Shown here: piece after piece, positions 50,055 through 60,636 of the stretch
How positions within the stretch are numbered: position 1 is the first letter of the stretch
How the letters are laid out: each line of letters opens with the position of its first letter
NCBI RefSeq assembly: GCF_003031265.1
Contig: NZ_CP019966.1
Location: forward strand, 3,162,001 to 3,226,000
DNA: 64,000 nucleotides
From: Rhodopseudomonas palustris
GTDB lineage: Bacteria; Pseudomonadota; Alphaproteobacteria; Rhizobiales; Xanthobacteraceae
Direction: 5' to 3'
The notes under the pieces: generated by a model
Seen by the model: only the letters and a program-made list of their open reading frames with translations
What the model was told of the DNA's origin: nothing
Database searches by the model: none
Made by a program: the position numbers and the translations under genes

Positions 50055-51206
50055 TCACGACGACGCCAGGTGAAGGATGTCGTTGTAGGTCGCAAACATC
50101 ATCAACATCAGCACCAAGGCGAGCCCGATCCGGAACCCAACCTCCTGCGCCCGCTCCGACAGCGGCCGGCCGCGCGCGGCTTCGATTCCATAGAACAACA
50201 GGTGCCCGCCATCCAGCAACGGAACCGGGAACAGGTTCAACAGGCCGATCGAGATCGACAGCACCGCCGCCAGATGCAGCAGCGGGGTAAAGCCGATCGT
50301 GGCCACCTGCCCCGACACCTGCGCGATCCGCAGCGGGCCGCCGAGTTGGTCGGCCGCTTCCCGGCCGGTGAAAATACCGCCGATGTAGGAGAACGTTCGG
50401 TCCACGACGAACCAGGTCTCCTTGATCCCCATCCAGAATGCCACCGCCGGATTGACCTGCTCGGTGGTCACCTCTCCCGCCGCGGTCGAGCGGCTGATGC
50501 CGAGGATGCCCAGGCGCTGGACGTTACCGAAGCGGTCCTTGATCTCCTTGAGCTGGGGGGTGGCCACCAGATCGACGGTCGAATCGCCACGCTTGACGGT
50601 AAATTTGAGCTGGTTGCCGGCTTCGGCGCCGACGAAGCGCTGCATCTCGAGGAAATTGCTGATCGCGCTACCGTTGATCGACGTCACCACGTCGCCCGGC
50701 TTGAAGCCAGCCGCCTCGGCGGCACTGCCCGGCTGCACGCCATCGACACGCGCGGAGGTATTCGGCACCCCAAACACGCTGAACAGGAAGGTGAACAGCA
50801 CCACGGCCAGGATAAAATTGGCCAACGGGCCGGCGACCACGATCGCGGCGCGCGGCCCCACCGGCTTGTGGTGGAAGCTGACCGCTCGCTCGGACGCCGA
50901 CATCTGCGACAACGCATCGCCGGACGGCGTGCTGGCCTCGCTGTCGTCACCAAAGAACTTCACGTAGCCGCCGAGCGGCACGGCCGACAGCTTCCAGCGG
51001 GTGCCGTAGCGGTCGTTGAAGCCGACGATCTCCGGACCGAAACCGATCGAGAAGGTCAGAACCTTCACGCCGTTCCAGCGCGCCACCAGGAAATGGCCGA
51101 GCTCGTGGAAGAACACCACGATGGTCAACACGAATAAGAAGGGCACCACATACCCCACCAGTCCGTGGCTCAACGTATGGAAACTATTCAGAAAAAGATC
51201 GGCCAT
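50055..51206 (-). CDS. rseP: Site-2 intramembrane zinc metalloprotease RseP
   Basis: RseP-type proteases cut membrane proteins inside the bilayer, for example anti-sigma factors and leftover signal peptides. The 383-residue protein has the zinc motif HELGH (H34, E35, H38) in the first helix, a PDZ domain near residues 130-210 (GVQPGSAAEAAGFKPGDVV), and the third conserved motif NLFPVPLLDGGHLL. It is located between dxr and bamA, the usual place in proteobacteria. Confidence 0.97.
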   Translation of the reverse strand: MADLFLNSFHTLSHGLVGYVVPFLFVLTIVVFFHELGHFLVARWNGVKVLTFSIGFGPEIVGFNDRYGTRWKLSAVPLGGYVKFFGDDSEASTPSGDALSQMSASERAVSFHHKPVGPRAAIVVAGPLANFILAVVLFTFLFSVFGVPNTSARVDGVQPGSAAEAAGFKPGDVVTSINGSAISNFLEMQRFVGAEAGNQLKFTVKRGDSTVDLVATPQLKEIKDRFGNVQRLGILGISRSTAAGEVTTEQVNPAVAFWMGIKETWFVVDRTFSYIGGIFTGREAADQLGGPLRIAQVSGQVATIGFTPLLHLAAVLSISIGLLNLFPVPLLDGGHLLFYGIEAARGRPLSERAQEVGFRIGLALVLMLMMFATYNDILHLASS

Positions 51207-51251
51207 CCCATTCCCTTCGAGCAGAACCGACGGCCCTGTTCCCTATCTCCT

Positions 51252-52475
51252 CTAGGATGCCTTTGCGGCAATTTGAGGCAATAGGGTGGCAGCGAGGTTT
51301 CGCGCCTGTTGGTCAAGCGCGATGGCGTCGTCGGCGGAGCCGAGCGGCGCCTGGTTGCCGGCGCGGACCCAGCTGTTGAGCGTGTCTTCAACCAGCCGCG
51401 CGATCGCCCCGAACCGGATCTTCTGCGCGATGAAAGCCGCGACCGCCACCTCATTGGCGGCGTTATACACGGTGGTGGCGCCATTGCCGGTGCGGAGCGC
51501 GTCATAAGCCAGTCGCAGACCGGGAAAGCGCGCGAAATCAGGAGCTTCGAAGGTCAACTGACCAATCTTGGCGAGGTCGAGCTTCGCCGCACGCCCGGTA
51601 ATGCGATCCGGGAAGCCGAGACAGTGCGCGATCGGAATCCGCATGTCCGGCGCACCGAGCTGAGCCACGACCGAGCGGTCGGCAAACTCGACAAGGCCGT
51701 GAACAATCGACTGCGGATGCACCAGCACGTCGATCTCATCGGGCGACAGCGCGAAAAGGTAGGAAGCCTCGATCACCTCGAGGCCCTTGTTCATCATCGA
51801 TGCCGAATCGATGGTGATCTTCTGGCCCATGCTCCAATTCGGATGCTTCAGAGCCTGCGCCAGGGTCGCCTGTTCGATGTCGGCGGCAGCCCAGGTCCGG
51901 AACGGTCCGCCCGACGCAGTAATGATGACCCGGGTCAGTTCATGGCGGTTGCCGGAGGCCAACGCCTGGAACAGCGCGTTGTGCTCCGAATCCGCCGGCA
52001 GGATCTGCGCGCCGGCAGCGGTCGCCCGGCTCATGAAGAAGTCGCCGGCGCACACCAGGCACTCTTTGTTGGCGAGCGCCACGGTGGTGCCGCGGTCGAC
52101 CGCCGCCAGCGCCGGCTTCAGACCGGCCGCCCCCGAAATTGCCGCCATCACCCAATCGGCCGGCCGGGCCGCCGCTTCGATCACGGCGCTCTCGCCCGCA
52201 CCGCAGGCGACGTCGGTCCCGGCCAGCGCCGCGCGCAATTCGCCGAGTCGGGCCGGATCGGCGACGGCGACAAAGCGGGCGTTGAACTCCTTGGCCAGCT
52301 TTGCGAGGCCGGCGACGTTGGCGTTGCCGGTGAGCGCCTCGACCCGGTAGCGCTCGGGCTCGGCGCGGATCAGGTCCATCGTGCTGTCGCCGATCGAACC
52401 GGTGGCGCCGAGCACACTGACGGTGCGGACGCCGCTATGGGCACGCTCGGCGTTTTTTAAAGGAACAGGGCTCAT
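51252..52475 (-). CDS. dxr: 1-deoxy-D-xylulose 5-phosphate reductoisomerase
   Basis: Dxr makes 2-C-methyl-D-erythritol 4-phosphate in the non-mevalonate isoprenoid pathway, feeding UppS products, quinones and, in a phototroph, carotenoids and bacteriochlorophyll tails. The 407-residue protein has the NADPH-binding [17 protein letters not shown], the metal and substrate motifs [12 protein letters not shown] and the [10 protein letters not shown] loop, and [17 protein letters not shown]. It starts four bases after the cdsA stop codon. Confidence 0.98.
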   Translation of the reverse strand: MSPVPLKNAERAHSGVRTVSVLGATGSIGDSTMDLIRAEPERYRVEALTGNANVAGLAKLAKEFNARFVAVADPARLGELRAALAGTDVACGAGESAVIEAAARPADWVMAAISGAAGLKPALAAVDRGTTVALANKECLVCAGDFFMSRATAAGAQILPADSEHNALFQALASGNRHELTRVIITASGGPFRTWAAADIEQATLAQALKHPNWSMGQKITIDSASMMNKGLEVIEASYLFALSPDEIDVLVHPQSIVHGLVEFADRSVVAQLGAPDMRIPIAHCLGFPDRITGRAAKLDLAKIGQLTFEAPDFARFPGLRLAYDALRTGNGATTVYNAANEVAVAAFIAQKIRFGAIARLVEDTLNSWVRAGNQAPLGSADDAIALDQQARNLAATLLPQIAAKAS

Positions 52476-52479
52476 TGCG

Positions 52480-53337
52480 TCACCACACCATCAATCCGCG
52501 GCCAATACCATCCAGCGGTCCGCGCGTCAGCCCGATCAATGCCGCCACCACGACAGCCGCCACATAGCCGTCGAGCCGATCCATCAACCCGCCGTGGCCG
52601 GGAATGATGTGGCTTGAGTCCTTCACGCCGAAGCGGCGCTTGACCGCGGATTCGAACAGATCACCGAGCTGAGAAACAGTTGAAAGGATTACCGCAAGCA
52701 CAAGCAGCGGCAGCATTTTTCCAAGACCGAACTGGGCAAAGCCAGCCGCGATCACCAGACTCAGAACGAAGCCGCCGATCGCCCCCGCCCAGGTCTTCTT
52801 CGGGCTGACCCGCGGCCACAGCTTCGGCCCGCCAATCCCGCGACCGGCGAAATAGCCGCCGATGTCGGTGACCCAGACGATCAAAAGAATCAGCATCAAG
52901 GCGGCAAAGCCGTAGTCCGGATCGGCGCGGATCAGGATCGAGGCGACCAGGGCAGCCGCGGCGTAGCCGAAGCCAGACGTCGCCCAACGGCGCTGCCCGC
53001 CGCCGAGCAGCGCCAAAACGGCGAGCGCAAGCACGATCGCGGCGGCAGCCACCCACGGCACCCCAGCTCCCAGCGCGGCACCGCAGACCACAAGGCCGAG
53101 GCCGCCCACCCCGACGACCGGCCAGTTACGGCCGAGGCCGACGATACTCAGCCATTCCAACCACAAGCCGACCGCGACGGCGGTCGCGAGCACAGCCCAC
53201 GGCCAGCCCCCGAGATAAGCGATCGCGATCGCGCCCGGCGCCAGCACCAGCGCGGCTGCGATTCGCAAAATCAGATTCCGGGACCCCTGCTCGGCCGCCG
53301 GCGCCGGCGCCGCCTTGTCCTGGCTCACGCGTGTCAC
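52480..53337 (-). CDS. cdsA: Phosphatidate cytidylyltransferase
   Basis: CdsA makes CDP-diacylglycerol, the precursor of all phospholipids. The 285-residue inner-membrane protein has seven to eight membrane helices and the family signature [20 protein letters not shown], followed in the last helices by [21 protein letters not shown]. The start is GTG 53337, overlapping the uppS stop as GTGA, so both genes are coupled. Confidence 0.96.
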   Translation of the reverse strand: MTRVSQDKAAPAPAAEQGSRNLILRIAAALVLAPGAIAIAYLGGWPWAVLATAVAVGLWLEWLSIVGLGRNWPVVGVGGLGLVVCGAALGAGVPWVAAAAIVLALAVLALLGGGQRRWATSGFGYAAAALVASILIRADPDYGFAALMLILLIVWVTDIGGYFAGRGIGGPKLWPRVSPKKTWAGAIGGFVLSLVIAAGFAQFGLGKMLPLLVLAVILSTVSQLGDLFESAVKRRFGVKDSSHIIPGHGGLMDRLDGYVAAVVVAALIGLTRGPLDGIGRGLMVW

Positions 53338-54092
53338 GATCCTGTTTTGGCGGCCAACCCGCCGAACCGGCGCTCGCGCCGCGAATATTCGGCGATCGCG
53401 CCTTCCAGCGCGGCCTTGTCGAAATCCGGCCAGTGAATGGGCACGAATACCAATTCACTGTACGCCGCCTGCCACATCAGGAAATTCGACAATCGTTGTT
53501 CTCCGCTGGTGCGGATGATCAGGTCGGGATCCGGAATATCGGGGGCGTCGAGATAACGGCCGAGAGTCTCGATATCGATCGTCGCCGGGTCGCGCTTGCC
53601 TTCGGCGACTTCGCGCGCCAGGCGCTGCGCCGCATTGGCGATCTCCTGCCGGGAGCCGTAGTTGAAGGCCACCACCAGATTGAGCTTGGTGTTGTTGCGG
53701 GTCAGCTCCTGCGCCTCGTCGAGCATCGCGCACAGGTCGCGGTCGAGCCGATCGCGCTCGCCGATCACCCGGATGCGGACGCCGTCGCGGTGAAGCGATG
53801 CGAGATCGTTGCGGATGAAGCGACGCAGCAGCCCGAACAGGTCGACGATTTCGGTCGCCGGCCGCGCCCAGTTTTCCGAGCTGAACGAGAAGATGGTCAG
53901 ATAGCGGATGCCGAGTTCGCTGGAAGCGCGGACGACACGGCGGAGCGCTTCGACGCCGCGGCGATGGCCTTCGGCACGCGGCAGCCCCCGCGCGGCGGCC
54001 CAGCGGCCGTTGCCGTCCATGATGATCGCCACGTGCGCGGGCGCGCTCGGTGGATCGGACGGATCAGGCAGAGGCGCGGCAGCTTTCGACAT
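53334..54092 (-). CDS. uppS: Undecaprenyl pyrophosphate synthase
   Basis: UppS adds isopentenyl units to farnesyl diphosphate to make the C55 carrier lipid for peptidoglycan and LPS. The 252-residue cis-prenyltransferase has the diphosphate-binding aspartate D26 in VAIIMDGNGRWA, then FSSENWARP, FNYGSRQEI and RTSGEQRLSNFLMWQAAYSE. A 217-base gap separates it from frr; that stretch holds no gene I can support. Confidence 0.98.
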   Translation of the reverse strand: MSKAAAPLPDPSDPPSAPAHVAIIMDGNGRWAAARGLPRAEGHRRGVEALRRVVRASSELGIRYLTIFSFSSENWARPATEIVDLFGLLRRFIRNDLASLHRDGVRIRVIGERDRLDRDLCAMLDEAQELTRNNTKLNLVVAFNYGSRQEIANAAQRLAREVAEGKRDPATIDIETLGRYLDAPDIPDPDLIIRTSGEQRLSNFLMWQAAYSELVFVPIHWPDFDKAALEGAIAEYSRRERRFGGLAAKTGS

Positions 54093-54309
54093 AGCTCATT
54101 CCCGAAGCGTCATCCCGCGAGAAGGTCACCGGCTCGCTGCCAGAAATTATTCGAGATCAGTAAGTTATAGTCGCCACGACGACAAGGCCCGAGATGTGCC
54201 CGCGGTCGCTGCAAAACCGCCCGGGTCCCGAACTGGGCAGCGATCCGTTTGGCCGGATCACCGCCGGGACGCGGCCGGGCGACCACGTCCCGCACGCACG
54301 GCCGAAAGA

Positions 54310-54870
54310 TTAGACCGTAAGGATTTCCTTTTCCTTGTTCGCGAGCAACTGATCGATCTCGGCGATCGTGGCGTCGGTGGCCTTCTGCACCTCCTGGTCG
54401 AGGCGCTTCTGATCGTCCTCGGAGATCTCGTGGGCCTTCTCCAGCTTCTTGATGGTGTCGAGGCCGTCACGGCGGACATGGCGGACGGCGACGCGAGCGG
54501 CTTCGGCGTATTTGTGTGCGACCTTGACCAGCTCCTTGCGGCGCTCCTCGTTGAGTTCGGGGATCCGCAGCCGGATCACCTGCCCTTCAGTCGCCGGCGA
54601 CAGGCCGAGGTTCGAATCGACGATCCCCTTCTCCACCGCCTTCACCATCGACTTGTCCCAGACCTGCACCGAGATCAGCCGCGGCTCCGGCACCGATACG
54701 GTGGCGACCTGGTTGAGCGGCATGTGGCTGCCATAGGCGTCGACCTGCACCGGCTCGAGCATCGAGGCCGAGGCGCGCCCCGTGCGCAGACCGCCGAGCT
54801 CGTGCTTCAGGGACTGCGCAGCGCCCTGCATACGCCGCTTCAATTCGTTGACGTCGAACTTGTCGGACAT
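54310..54870 (-). CDS. frr: Ribosome recycling factor
   Basis: RRF, with EF-G, splits ribosomes after termination. The 186-residue protein has the two-domain pattern: a long three-helix bundle with [20 protein letters not shown] at the N-terminus, a central beta-rich domain ([18 protein letters not shown]), and the [19 protein letters not shown] helix. It follows pyrH on the same strand, the standard order. Confidence 0.98.
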   Translation of the reverse strand: MSDKFDVNELKRRMQGAAQSLKHELGGLRTGRASASMLEPVQVDAYGSHMPLNQVATVSVPEPRLISVQVWDKSMVKAVEKGIVDSNLGLSPATEGQVIRLRIPELNEERRKELVKVAHKYAEAARVAVRHVRRDGLDTIKKLEKAHEISEDDQKRLDQEVQKATDATIAEIDQLLANKEKEILTV

Positions 54871-54935
54871 ACCCGCCTCTCTGGTTTCTCGAATCTCAAA
54901 TCAACATCGGCGCGCGATACGCGCGTGATCGCTTA

Positions 54936-55652
54936 TCAGCCCGCGACTACAGTGGCCCGTCCCGCGCCGCTGAGCACCGCGCCGATCGAACCGGGTTCGG
55001 CGATCGAAAACACAATGATAGGCAGCGAGGTTTCACGGGCAAGCGCGAAAGCCGTCGCATCCATCACCTTGTAGCCGCCGGCAAGCGCTTCGGAATGAGT
55101 GAGTTTCTCGAACCGCTTCGCATTCGGATCGAGCTTCGGATCGGCGCTGTAAACGCCGTCGACATTGGTCGCCTTGAGCACCGCACCGGCGCCGATTTCA
55201 GCGGCCCGAAGCACGGCGGCGGTATCAGTGGTGAAATACGGATTGCCGGTGCCGGCGGCGAGCAGCGCGATGCCGCCCTCGGCAAGCGTCTGTTCGGCGG
55301 CAGCGCGGGTATAAAGCTCGCAGACTTCCGGCATCATCAATGCGGCCAACGTGCGCGCCTTCTGGCCGTGACGCTGCAGCGCTTCGGCGAGCGCCAGGCA
55401 GTTCATCACGGTGGCCAGCATGCCCATGGTGTCGCCGGTGGTCCGGGACACGCCGCGGGCGGAAACTTCGACGCCGCGGAAGATGTTGCCGCCGCCGATC
55501 ACGACGGCGATTTCGATGCCGAGGCCGCGGGCGGCGATCAGTTCGCCGGCGACGCGATCGATGGTGGCCTGATCGATACCGTAGTCCTGGGGACCGGCGA
55601 AGTATTCGCCCGACAGCTTGACCAGCACACGACGGTAGATTGGCTCAGCCAT
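54936..55652 (-). CDS. pyrH: Uridylate kinase
   Basis: PyrH phosphorylates UMP to UDP. The 238-residue protein begins [20 protein letters not shown] at ATG 55652; the frame further upstream is out of place. Features are [10 protein letters not shown] for phosphate binding, the [17 protein letters not shown] helix and the [17 protein letters not shown] motif. It is between tsf and frr; a stable hairpin lies in the tsf-pyrH gap. Confidence 0.98.
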   Translation of the reverse strand: MAEPIYRRVLVKLSGEYFAGPQDYGIDQATIDRVAGELIAARGLGIEIAVVIGGGNIFRGVEVSARGVSRTTGDTMGMLATVMNCLALAEALQRHGQKARTLAALMMPEVCELYTRAAAEQTLAEGGIALLAAGTGNPYFTTDTAAVLRAAEIGAGAVLKATNVDGVYSADPKLDPNAKRFEKLTHSEALAGGYKVMDATAFALARETSLPIIVFSIAEPGSIGAVLSGAGRATVVAG

Positions 55653-55678
55653 GTTGCGGTCGCTCCCTTGAAGATTGG

Positions 55679-55700
55679 CTCCCGGCCCGAAGGCCGGGAG
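55679..55700 (-). other. Stable TTCG-loop hairpin between tsf and pyrH
   Basis: On the minus strand CTCCCGGCC pairs with GGCCGGGAG around a TTCG loop, giving a nine-pair stem with the extra-stable UUCG tetraloop in RNA. No T-run follows, so it is more likely an attenuator, pause site or mRNA end-protection structure than a full terminator. Its position 19 bases past the tsf stop fits down-regulation of pyrH relative to tsf. Confidence 0.75.
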
Positions 55701-55719
55701 GATTTCGCGTGAGCCGCGA

Positions 55720-56646
55720 TTACTTCTGGCCGGAAGCGGCAGCGACTTCGGCGGCGAAGTCGGAGGTCTGCTTCTCGATGCCTTCGCCGAGCGCGTAGCG
55801 CACGAAGCCGGTGATCTTGATCGGCGCACCGACCTTGCCTTCGGCTTCCTTGACGGCCTGCGCGACCGACTTGCCCTTCTCGTCGTGGATGTAGGCCTGC
55901 TCGAGCAGGCAGACTTCCTTGTAGTAGGTCTTCAGGCCGTTCTCGACGATCTTCTCGATCATGTTTTCCGGCTTGCCCTGCTGACGATACTTGTCGGCCA
56001 TCACCTCGCGCTCGCGCTGCACGACAGCAGGATCGAGGCTGGTCGGATCGAGCGCTTGCGGGTTCGCAGCGGCGACATGCATCGCGAGCTGGCGGCCGAG
56101 GGTCGCGAGTTCGTCGGCCTTACCGGCGGATTCGAGCGCGACGATCACGCCCATCTTGCCGGCGCCGTCGATCACCGCGTTGTGGATGTAGCTGGCGACC
56201 ACGCCCTGCGACACGCTCAGCGCGGCGGCGCGGCGCAGCGTCATGTTCTCGCCGATGGTGGCGATCGCGTCGGCAATCGCGCCGGCCACGTTGGTCGAGC
56301 CGACCGGAGCAGCGTTGATCGCGTCGATATCGGCGCCGACCTTGAGCGCGACCTGGGCGATCATCTTGACCAGCCCCTGGAACTGCTCGTTGCGCGCGAC
56401 GAAGTCGGTCTCGGAATTGACCTCGATGACAACGCCCTTGGTGCCGTCGGTCAGCGCGCCGATCAGACCTTCCGCGGCGACGCGGCCGGCCTTCTTGGCG
56501 GCCTTCGACAGGCCCTTCTTGCGCAGCCAATCGATCGCGGCGTCGATGTTGCCGTCGGTCTCGGCGAGCGCCTGCTTGCAATCCATCATGCCGACGCCGG
56601 TGGTCTCGCGCAGCTCCTTGACCATTGCTGCAGTAATCGTTGCCAT
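55720..56646 (-). CDS. tsf: Elongation factor Ts
   Basis: EF-Ts reloads EF-Tu with GTP. The 308-residue protein has the UBA-like start [19 protein letters not shown], the EF-Tu-contacting core [19 protein letters not shown], and the C-terminal part ending in [15 protein letters not shown]. It follows rpsB after a 124-base gap that contains a strong hairpin. Confidence 0.98.
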   Translation of the reverse strand: MATITAAMVKELRETTGVGMMDCKQALAETDGNIDAAIDWLRKKGLSKAAKKAGRVAAEGLIGALTDGTKGVVIEVNSETDFVARNEQFQGLVKMIAQVALKVGADIDAINAAPVGSTNVAGAIADAIATIGENMTLRRAAALSVSQGVVASYIHNAVIDGAGKMGVIVALESAGKADELATLGRQLAMHVAAANPQALDPTSLDPAVVQREREVMADKYRQQGKPENMIEKIVENGLKTYYKEVCLLEQAYIHDEKGKSVAQAVKEAEGKVGAPIKITGFVRYALGEGIEKQTSDFAAEVAAASGQK

Positions 56647-56737
56647 CGCTAATAAGCCCTCTGCCTGTGAGTGCGACCGCGCAGCCGAAGCCCGCGGTTC
56701 GCAATCAGGAACACATCTCAGATTTTGACGACGGAAC

Positions 56738-56762
56738 GATGCGGCCGGAAGCCGGCCGCATC
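56738..56762 (-). other. Strong hairpin between rpsB and tsf
   Basis: GATGCGGCCGG and CCGGCCGCATC are perfect 11-base inverted arms around a three-base loop, eight bases after the rpsB stop codon. It has no T-run on the minus strand. Attenuators or processing hairpins in this gap are common in bacteria and would let rpsB be made in excess of tsf. Confidence 0.75.
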
Positions 56763-56770
56763 GCCTCGTA

Positions 56771-57766
56771 TTACTCCGCCTCGGCGGTCAGCGACTTGGC
56801 CTGCGCCACCCAGGCATCGGCCCGGCTCGGCAGACCGAGCTCTTCGCCGATCTGATGTGCGGTGGCCTGATCGAGCTCGGCGAGCTGCCAGTAGTGGAAG
56901 ATGCCGAGGTCGTTGAACTTCTTTTCGATCGCGCCGGACACGCCCGGCAGCTTCTTGAGGTCGTCCGGAGTGCCGCGCGGACCCGGCAGGCCCTGGAAGG
57001 TGGTCGCCTGCGCCGCCGGCAGGTCTTCACGCAGCGGCTGCGACGCCGCTCCGATGTCGACGCCCATGTCGCCCTGCGCGCGCGAAATGCCATCGATCAC
57101 CGCACGGGCGACCAGGTCGCAGTACAGCGCGATCGCGCGGCCGGCGTCGTCGTTGCCGGGAACCAGATAGGTGATGCCCTTCGGATCGCAGTTGGTATCG
57201 ACGATCGCAGCGACCGGGATGCCGAGACGCTGGGCTTCCTGGATCGCGATGTCTTCCTTGTTGGTGTCGATCACGAAAATCAGGTCGGGCAGACCGCCCA
57301 TGTCCTTGATGCCGCCGAGCGAGCGATTGAGCTTGTCGCGCTCGCGCTGCAGCTCCAGACGCTCCTTCTTGGTGTAGGCATTGGCGTCGGCCGAGCTCAG
57401 CACGTCTTCGAGGTGACGCAGGCGGCGGATCGAGCCCGAGATCGTCTTCCAGTTGGTCAGCGTACCGCCGAGCCAGCGCGAGTTGACGAAGTACTGGGCC
57501 GAACGCTTGGCGGCATCAGCCACCGCGTCCTGCGCCTGGCGCTTGGTGCCGACGAACAGCACGCGGCCGCCCTTGGCGACGGTGTCGCTGATCGCCTGCA
57601 GCGCGCGATGCAGCAGCGGCACGGTCTGGGTCAGGTCGACGATGTGGATGTTGTTGCGGACGCCGAAAATGTAGTCCGCCATCTTCGGATTCCAGCGATG
57701 CGACTGGTGACCGAAATGCACGCCAGCTTCGAGCAGCTGACGCATAGAGAATTCAGGAAGCGCCAT
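56771..57766 (-). CDS. rpsB: 30S ribosomal protein S2 with C-terminal extension
   Basis: S2 binds the back of the 30S subunit and recruits S1. The start at ATG 57766 ([20 protein letters not shown]) fits the family and has a GGAG site; the frame upstream is rejected. The core is normal up to about residue 235. The protein is 331 residues against about 240 in E. coli: the last 65 residues contain [20 protein letters not shown] and [13 protein letters not shown], a pattern like a helix-hairpin-helix domain. Long S2 proteins occur in this group; the role of the extension is unknown. Confidence 0.97.
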   Translation of the reverse strand: MALPEFSMRQLLEAGVHFGHQSHRWNPKMADYIFGVRNNIHIVDLTQTVPLLHRALQAISDTVAKGGRVLFVGTKRQAQDAVADAAKRSAQYFVNSRWLGGTLTNWKTISGSIRRLRHLEDVLSSADANAYTKKERLELQRERDKLNRSLGGIKDMGGLPDLIFVIDTNKEDIAIQEAQRLGIPVAAIVDTNCDPKGITYLVPGNDDAGRAIALYCDLVARAVIDGISRAQGDMGVDIGAASQPLREDLPAAQATTFQGLPGPRGTPDDLKKLPGVSGAIEKKFNDLGIFHYWQLAELDQATAHQIGEELGLPSRADAWVAQAKSLTAEAE

Positions 57767-57998
57767 TGTATCTTCTCCGGTTGGTTCCTCCGGAAACGTG
57801 TGGGCAACCGTGCCGAACTGGGGACGAATCCCTGCGCGGCCCGGTGCCACCGGACGGCCTTGTGAGCCATGTTTCCGTGTGAGATGGCGCGCGTTATAGC
57901 GGGATTCCCCGATAACGCAAGGCGGAGCGGCCGAGATCGCGCCTGAGTGGCGGACCGCGATGGCCGCGATCCGCCAGTTTGGCCTGCCCTCGCCCTTA

Positions 57999-60476
57999 TC
58001 AGCACTCCTTCACGCCCGGCGGGCACCGTTTGGCGGGGCCCTGCGGCCGCGGCGGCGGGGCGGCCCTTGGCGGTGCCGGCGGCCGCGGCGGGGCGACATG
58101 GGGCGGCGGCGGTGCCGCGCGAACCGGAGCCGGCGGCGGCGCCATCCGCGGAGCCGCATGCTGGGGCGGAGGCGGCGGAGCAACCCGGGGAGCCACATGC
58201 ATCGGCGGCGGAACCGGACGGGACACCGTCGGCGGTGCGGGACGCTGGATCCGCGGAGCCGCAGGCGGCGGACGGCGGTCGGCGGCTGCGCTGGGCGGCG
58301 GTCCCGCCGGCCTGGCAGGCGCCGTCACCGGTGGGGTCGGCCGCAGCCTGGCGGCGGGAGGCTGCTGCGGGCGAACGGCTTCCGGACGCACGGCCGGACC
58401 TGCGGCGGCTGGCGGCTGAGCTGCGGGCGGCTTCGGCGCCGATCCGGCCGGCGGCGCGAGGACCCCGTTTTTGGCCGCGGCCGGGCCGCCCGGGCCGAGC
58501 GCTGGCCGACCAGGAGGTTGCGGCTGAGCGCCCGACGCCCCCGGGCGAGCGGCGACTCCTGGCGCTGGTGGCAATCCCTTGGTTCCAGGGACCGGCAGCG
58601 CCTGGCCGGCCGGTGCAGCGCCGCCAGGCGCGCCTGGCCCCGGCCGGCCCTGCGCCGTCGGCGGCGCGACGGCTGGTCCGGTCGGTTGGCTCGGCGGCGT
58701 GCCAGGAGCGGGCGTGGGCACGGTGGCCGGCGCGGTCGCAGTCGGAGCCGGGGTCGGCGCGGCGGCGGGCTGCGCCAGACGCGGGCCCTGCGGCTGAACG
58801 CTCGGACGTTGCGCAAACCCGCCCGGCGGCGTCGTGGCAATCGACGCACTCTGCGGCACCGGCGCCTTGCCCTGCTGGATCAGCGTGGCGCGATGCAGCG
58901 CGGCAGCCGGAAGCGCCGCGCCCAACACAGCGCCGGAGGCCACGGCAGCCGCAGTCGCTCCCGGCGCTCCGGGAGTTGCAACCGCAGGCCCGGCCACCGG
59001 CGGACTCACCACCGGCGCAGCCGGGTTGGCGGGAGCGGCCGGCGGCTGGTTGATCACCTGATTGATGACCGTGGTGTTGTGGATGTTGGCGAAGATGATG
59101 TTGTTCGGCGGCGGCTGCACATAGACCGGCGGCCGCACATAGGCCGGGATCGGCACGAACAACGGCCGCGGCAGATAGAACAGGCCGATCGGCGGCGGCG
59201 GTGGCGGCAGCACCACGAAGTCCGGCGGCGGTGGCGGCAGGAAGAACACCGGCGGCGGTGGCGGCGGCGCGAAGTCGAACACCGGATCGCTGAACATCAG
59301 CACCGGCCGGTCGACATAGACGATCTCGTCCGGCGGCGGCGGCGGCACGTCATAGTCGATCACCGTGAAGCTCGGCGGCGGCTCCAGGGCAGCCGCGAGG
59401 ATCTCCAGCCGGCGCCGGGCGTCCGCCGCGTGCGGGCCGCGCGGATAGCGGCGGAGATACGACCAATAAGCATCGGGCGTATCGACGCGATACGTCCGCC
59501 GCCAAGTAATCGCCTCACGCCGCGCGGCGACGATCGCCCTCACCCGCTTGGCCAGCGGATCGTTCGGATAGGCCGCGAGAAAGTCTTCGTAAGCCTGCAG
59601 CGTGTCGCGATCGAGTGCGGCCGCATATGCTTCGGCGGCCCCCATGTCGCGGATCGGCTTGCTGCGCAACGCCTGATCCGGCGCCGGCAGCGGCGGTGCG
59701 TCGGGCGCGCGATCGAAGAACATGAAGTTCGACTCCACGCTCTGCGTATCCCACGGCACCTGCGCGCCCTTGGTGGTCTCATTGACCCGCAGCCGCACAC
59801 GATCGAACAGCTGCGGCAACGTCAGGCCGCCGGTGCGGATCATCTCGGCCAGTGCTTGCGCATAGACGCCGTAGGCGCCCCGCTCCTCCGGCGCCACCGT
59901 ACCGGGCGCGGCGTTGAAGGCGATCAGCATCTTCGGGTTCGGCTCGACCATCGCCAGACCCGAGGCGATCGATCCGCCGGGCACGAACGGCTGCTCGCGC
60001 GCCAGATCGAGCACCACGACGCTGGTCTTCAGCGGCAGCGCCGCGAGCTGGCGCAGATAGTCGCTGACGCGCAGGCCTTCAGTGGGAATTTCCGTATCGC
60101 GCGACAGCCGCGAGTCGACCGGGATGAAGTAGTTCTCGCCAGCGTATTGCACGCCATAACCGGCGAGATACACCGCCGCGACCGTGTCGGGCCCTGAGTC
60201 CTCGGCCTTCTTCACGAAGTCGCGAAACGCGCCGCGCAGCGTGTCGCCGTCGAGGTCGCGCGCGCCGCTGACGTCGAAGCCGGCTGCCTGCAAGGTCTGC
60301 GCGATCAAGCCGCCATCATTGGCAGCGGTGGAGAGCGGCGCCTTGGCATAGGCGCCATTGCCGATCACCAGCGCGATGCGTTTTTCCTGCTGCTGCGCAG
60401 CCGCGGGACCAACCGGCCCGGCGATCAGCACAACGAGGATGGTGGAGACGACCGAAACAAGATGATTGAGACGCAT
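57999..60476 (-). CDS. Caspase-fold protein without catalytic residues, proline-rich tail
   Basis: An 825-residue protein with a signal peptide (hydrophobic segment to about residue 27, ending AAAQQQ). Residues 32-245 match the bacterial caspase (peptidase C14) fold: [15 protein letters not shown], then [19 protein letters not shown] and [11 protein letters not shown]. In active members these last two are GHG and DACR; here they are Y107 instead of His and A159 instead of Cys, so it cannot cut by the usual mechanism. The last 450 residues are Pro/Ala-rich with runs of P, and the protein ends CPPGVKEC. It follows dnaE on the same strand. Confidence 0.85.
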   Translation of the reverse strand: MRLNHLVSVVSTILVVLIAGPVGPAAAQQQEKRIALVIGNGAYAKAPLSTAANDGGLIAQTLQAAGFDVSGARDLDGDTLRGAFRDFVKKAEDSGPDTVAAVYLAGYGVQYAGENYFIPVDSRLSRDTEIPTEGLRVSDYLRQLAALPLKTSVVVLDLAREQPFVPGGSIASGLAMVEPNPKMLIAFNAAPGTVAPEERGAYGVYAQALAEMIRTGGLTLPQLFDRVRLRVNETTKGAQVPWDTQSVESNFMFFDRAPDAPPLPAPDQALRSKPIRDMGAAEAYAAALDRDTLQAYEDFLAAYPNDPLAKRVRAIVAARREAITWRRTYRVDTPDAYWSYLRRYPRGPHAADARRRLEILAAALEPPPSFTVIDYDVPPPPPDEIVYVDRPVLMFSDPVFDFAPPPPPPVFFLPPPPPDFVVLPPPPPPIGLFYLPRPLFVPIPAYVRPPVYVQPPPNNIIFANIHNTTVINQVINQPPAAPANPAAPVVSPPVAGPAVATPGAPGATAAAVASGAVLGAALPAAALHRATLIQQGKAPVPQSASIATTPPGGFAQRPSVQPQGPRLAQPAAAPTPAPTATAPATVPTPAPGTPPSQPTGPAVAPPTAQGRPGPGAPGGAAPAGQALPVPGTKGLPPAPGVAARPGASGAQPQPPGRPALGPGGPAAAKNGVLAPPAGSAPKPPAAQPPAAAGPAVRPEAVRPQQPPAARLRPTPPVTAPARPAGPPPSAAADRRPPPAAPRIQRPAPPTVSRPVPPPMHVAPRVAPPPPPQHAAPRMAPPPAPVRAAPPPPHVAPPRPPAPPRAAPPPRPQGPAKRCPPGVKEC

Positions 60477-60636
60477 GGCCGGGACCCATTGCAAGGGCGC
60501 AGCCGGAACCGGCGCAGCGCCGCCGATCGCATTTCAGCGCGTCCCAATCTGAACGGCGATTGAACAATCCGCGACCAATTCGCGGACAAATACCGCCTCG
60601 CCGTCCGTTTTCCGTGACGCGAGAACAAGGCGATGG

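Noticed and set aside
57960..60197. 745-codon frame opposite the pseudo-caspase
   Set aside because: Very Arg-rich translation produced by the proline codons of the real gene.
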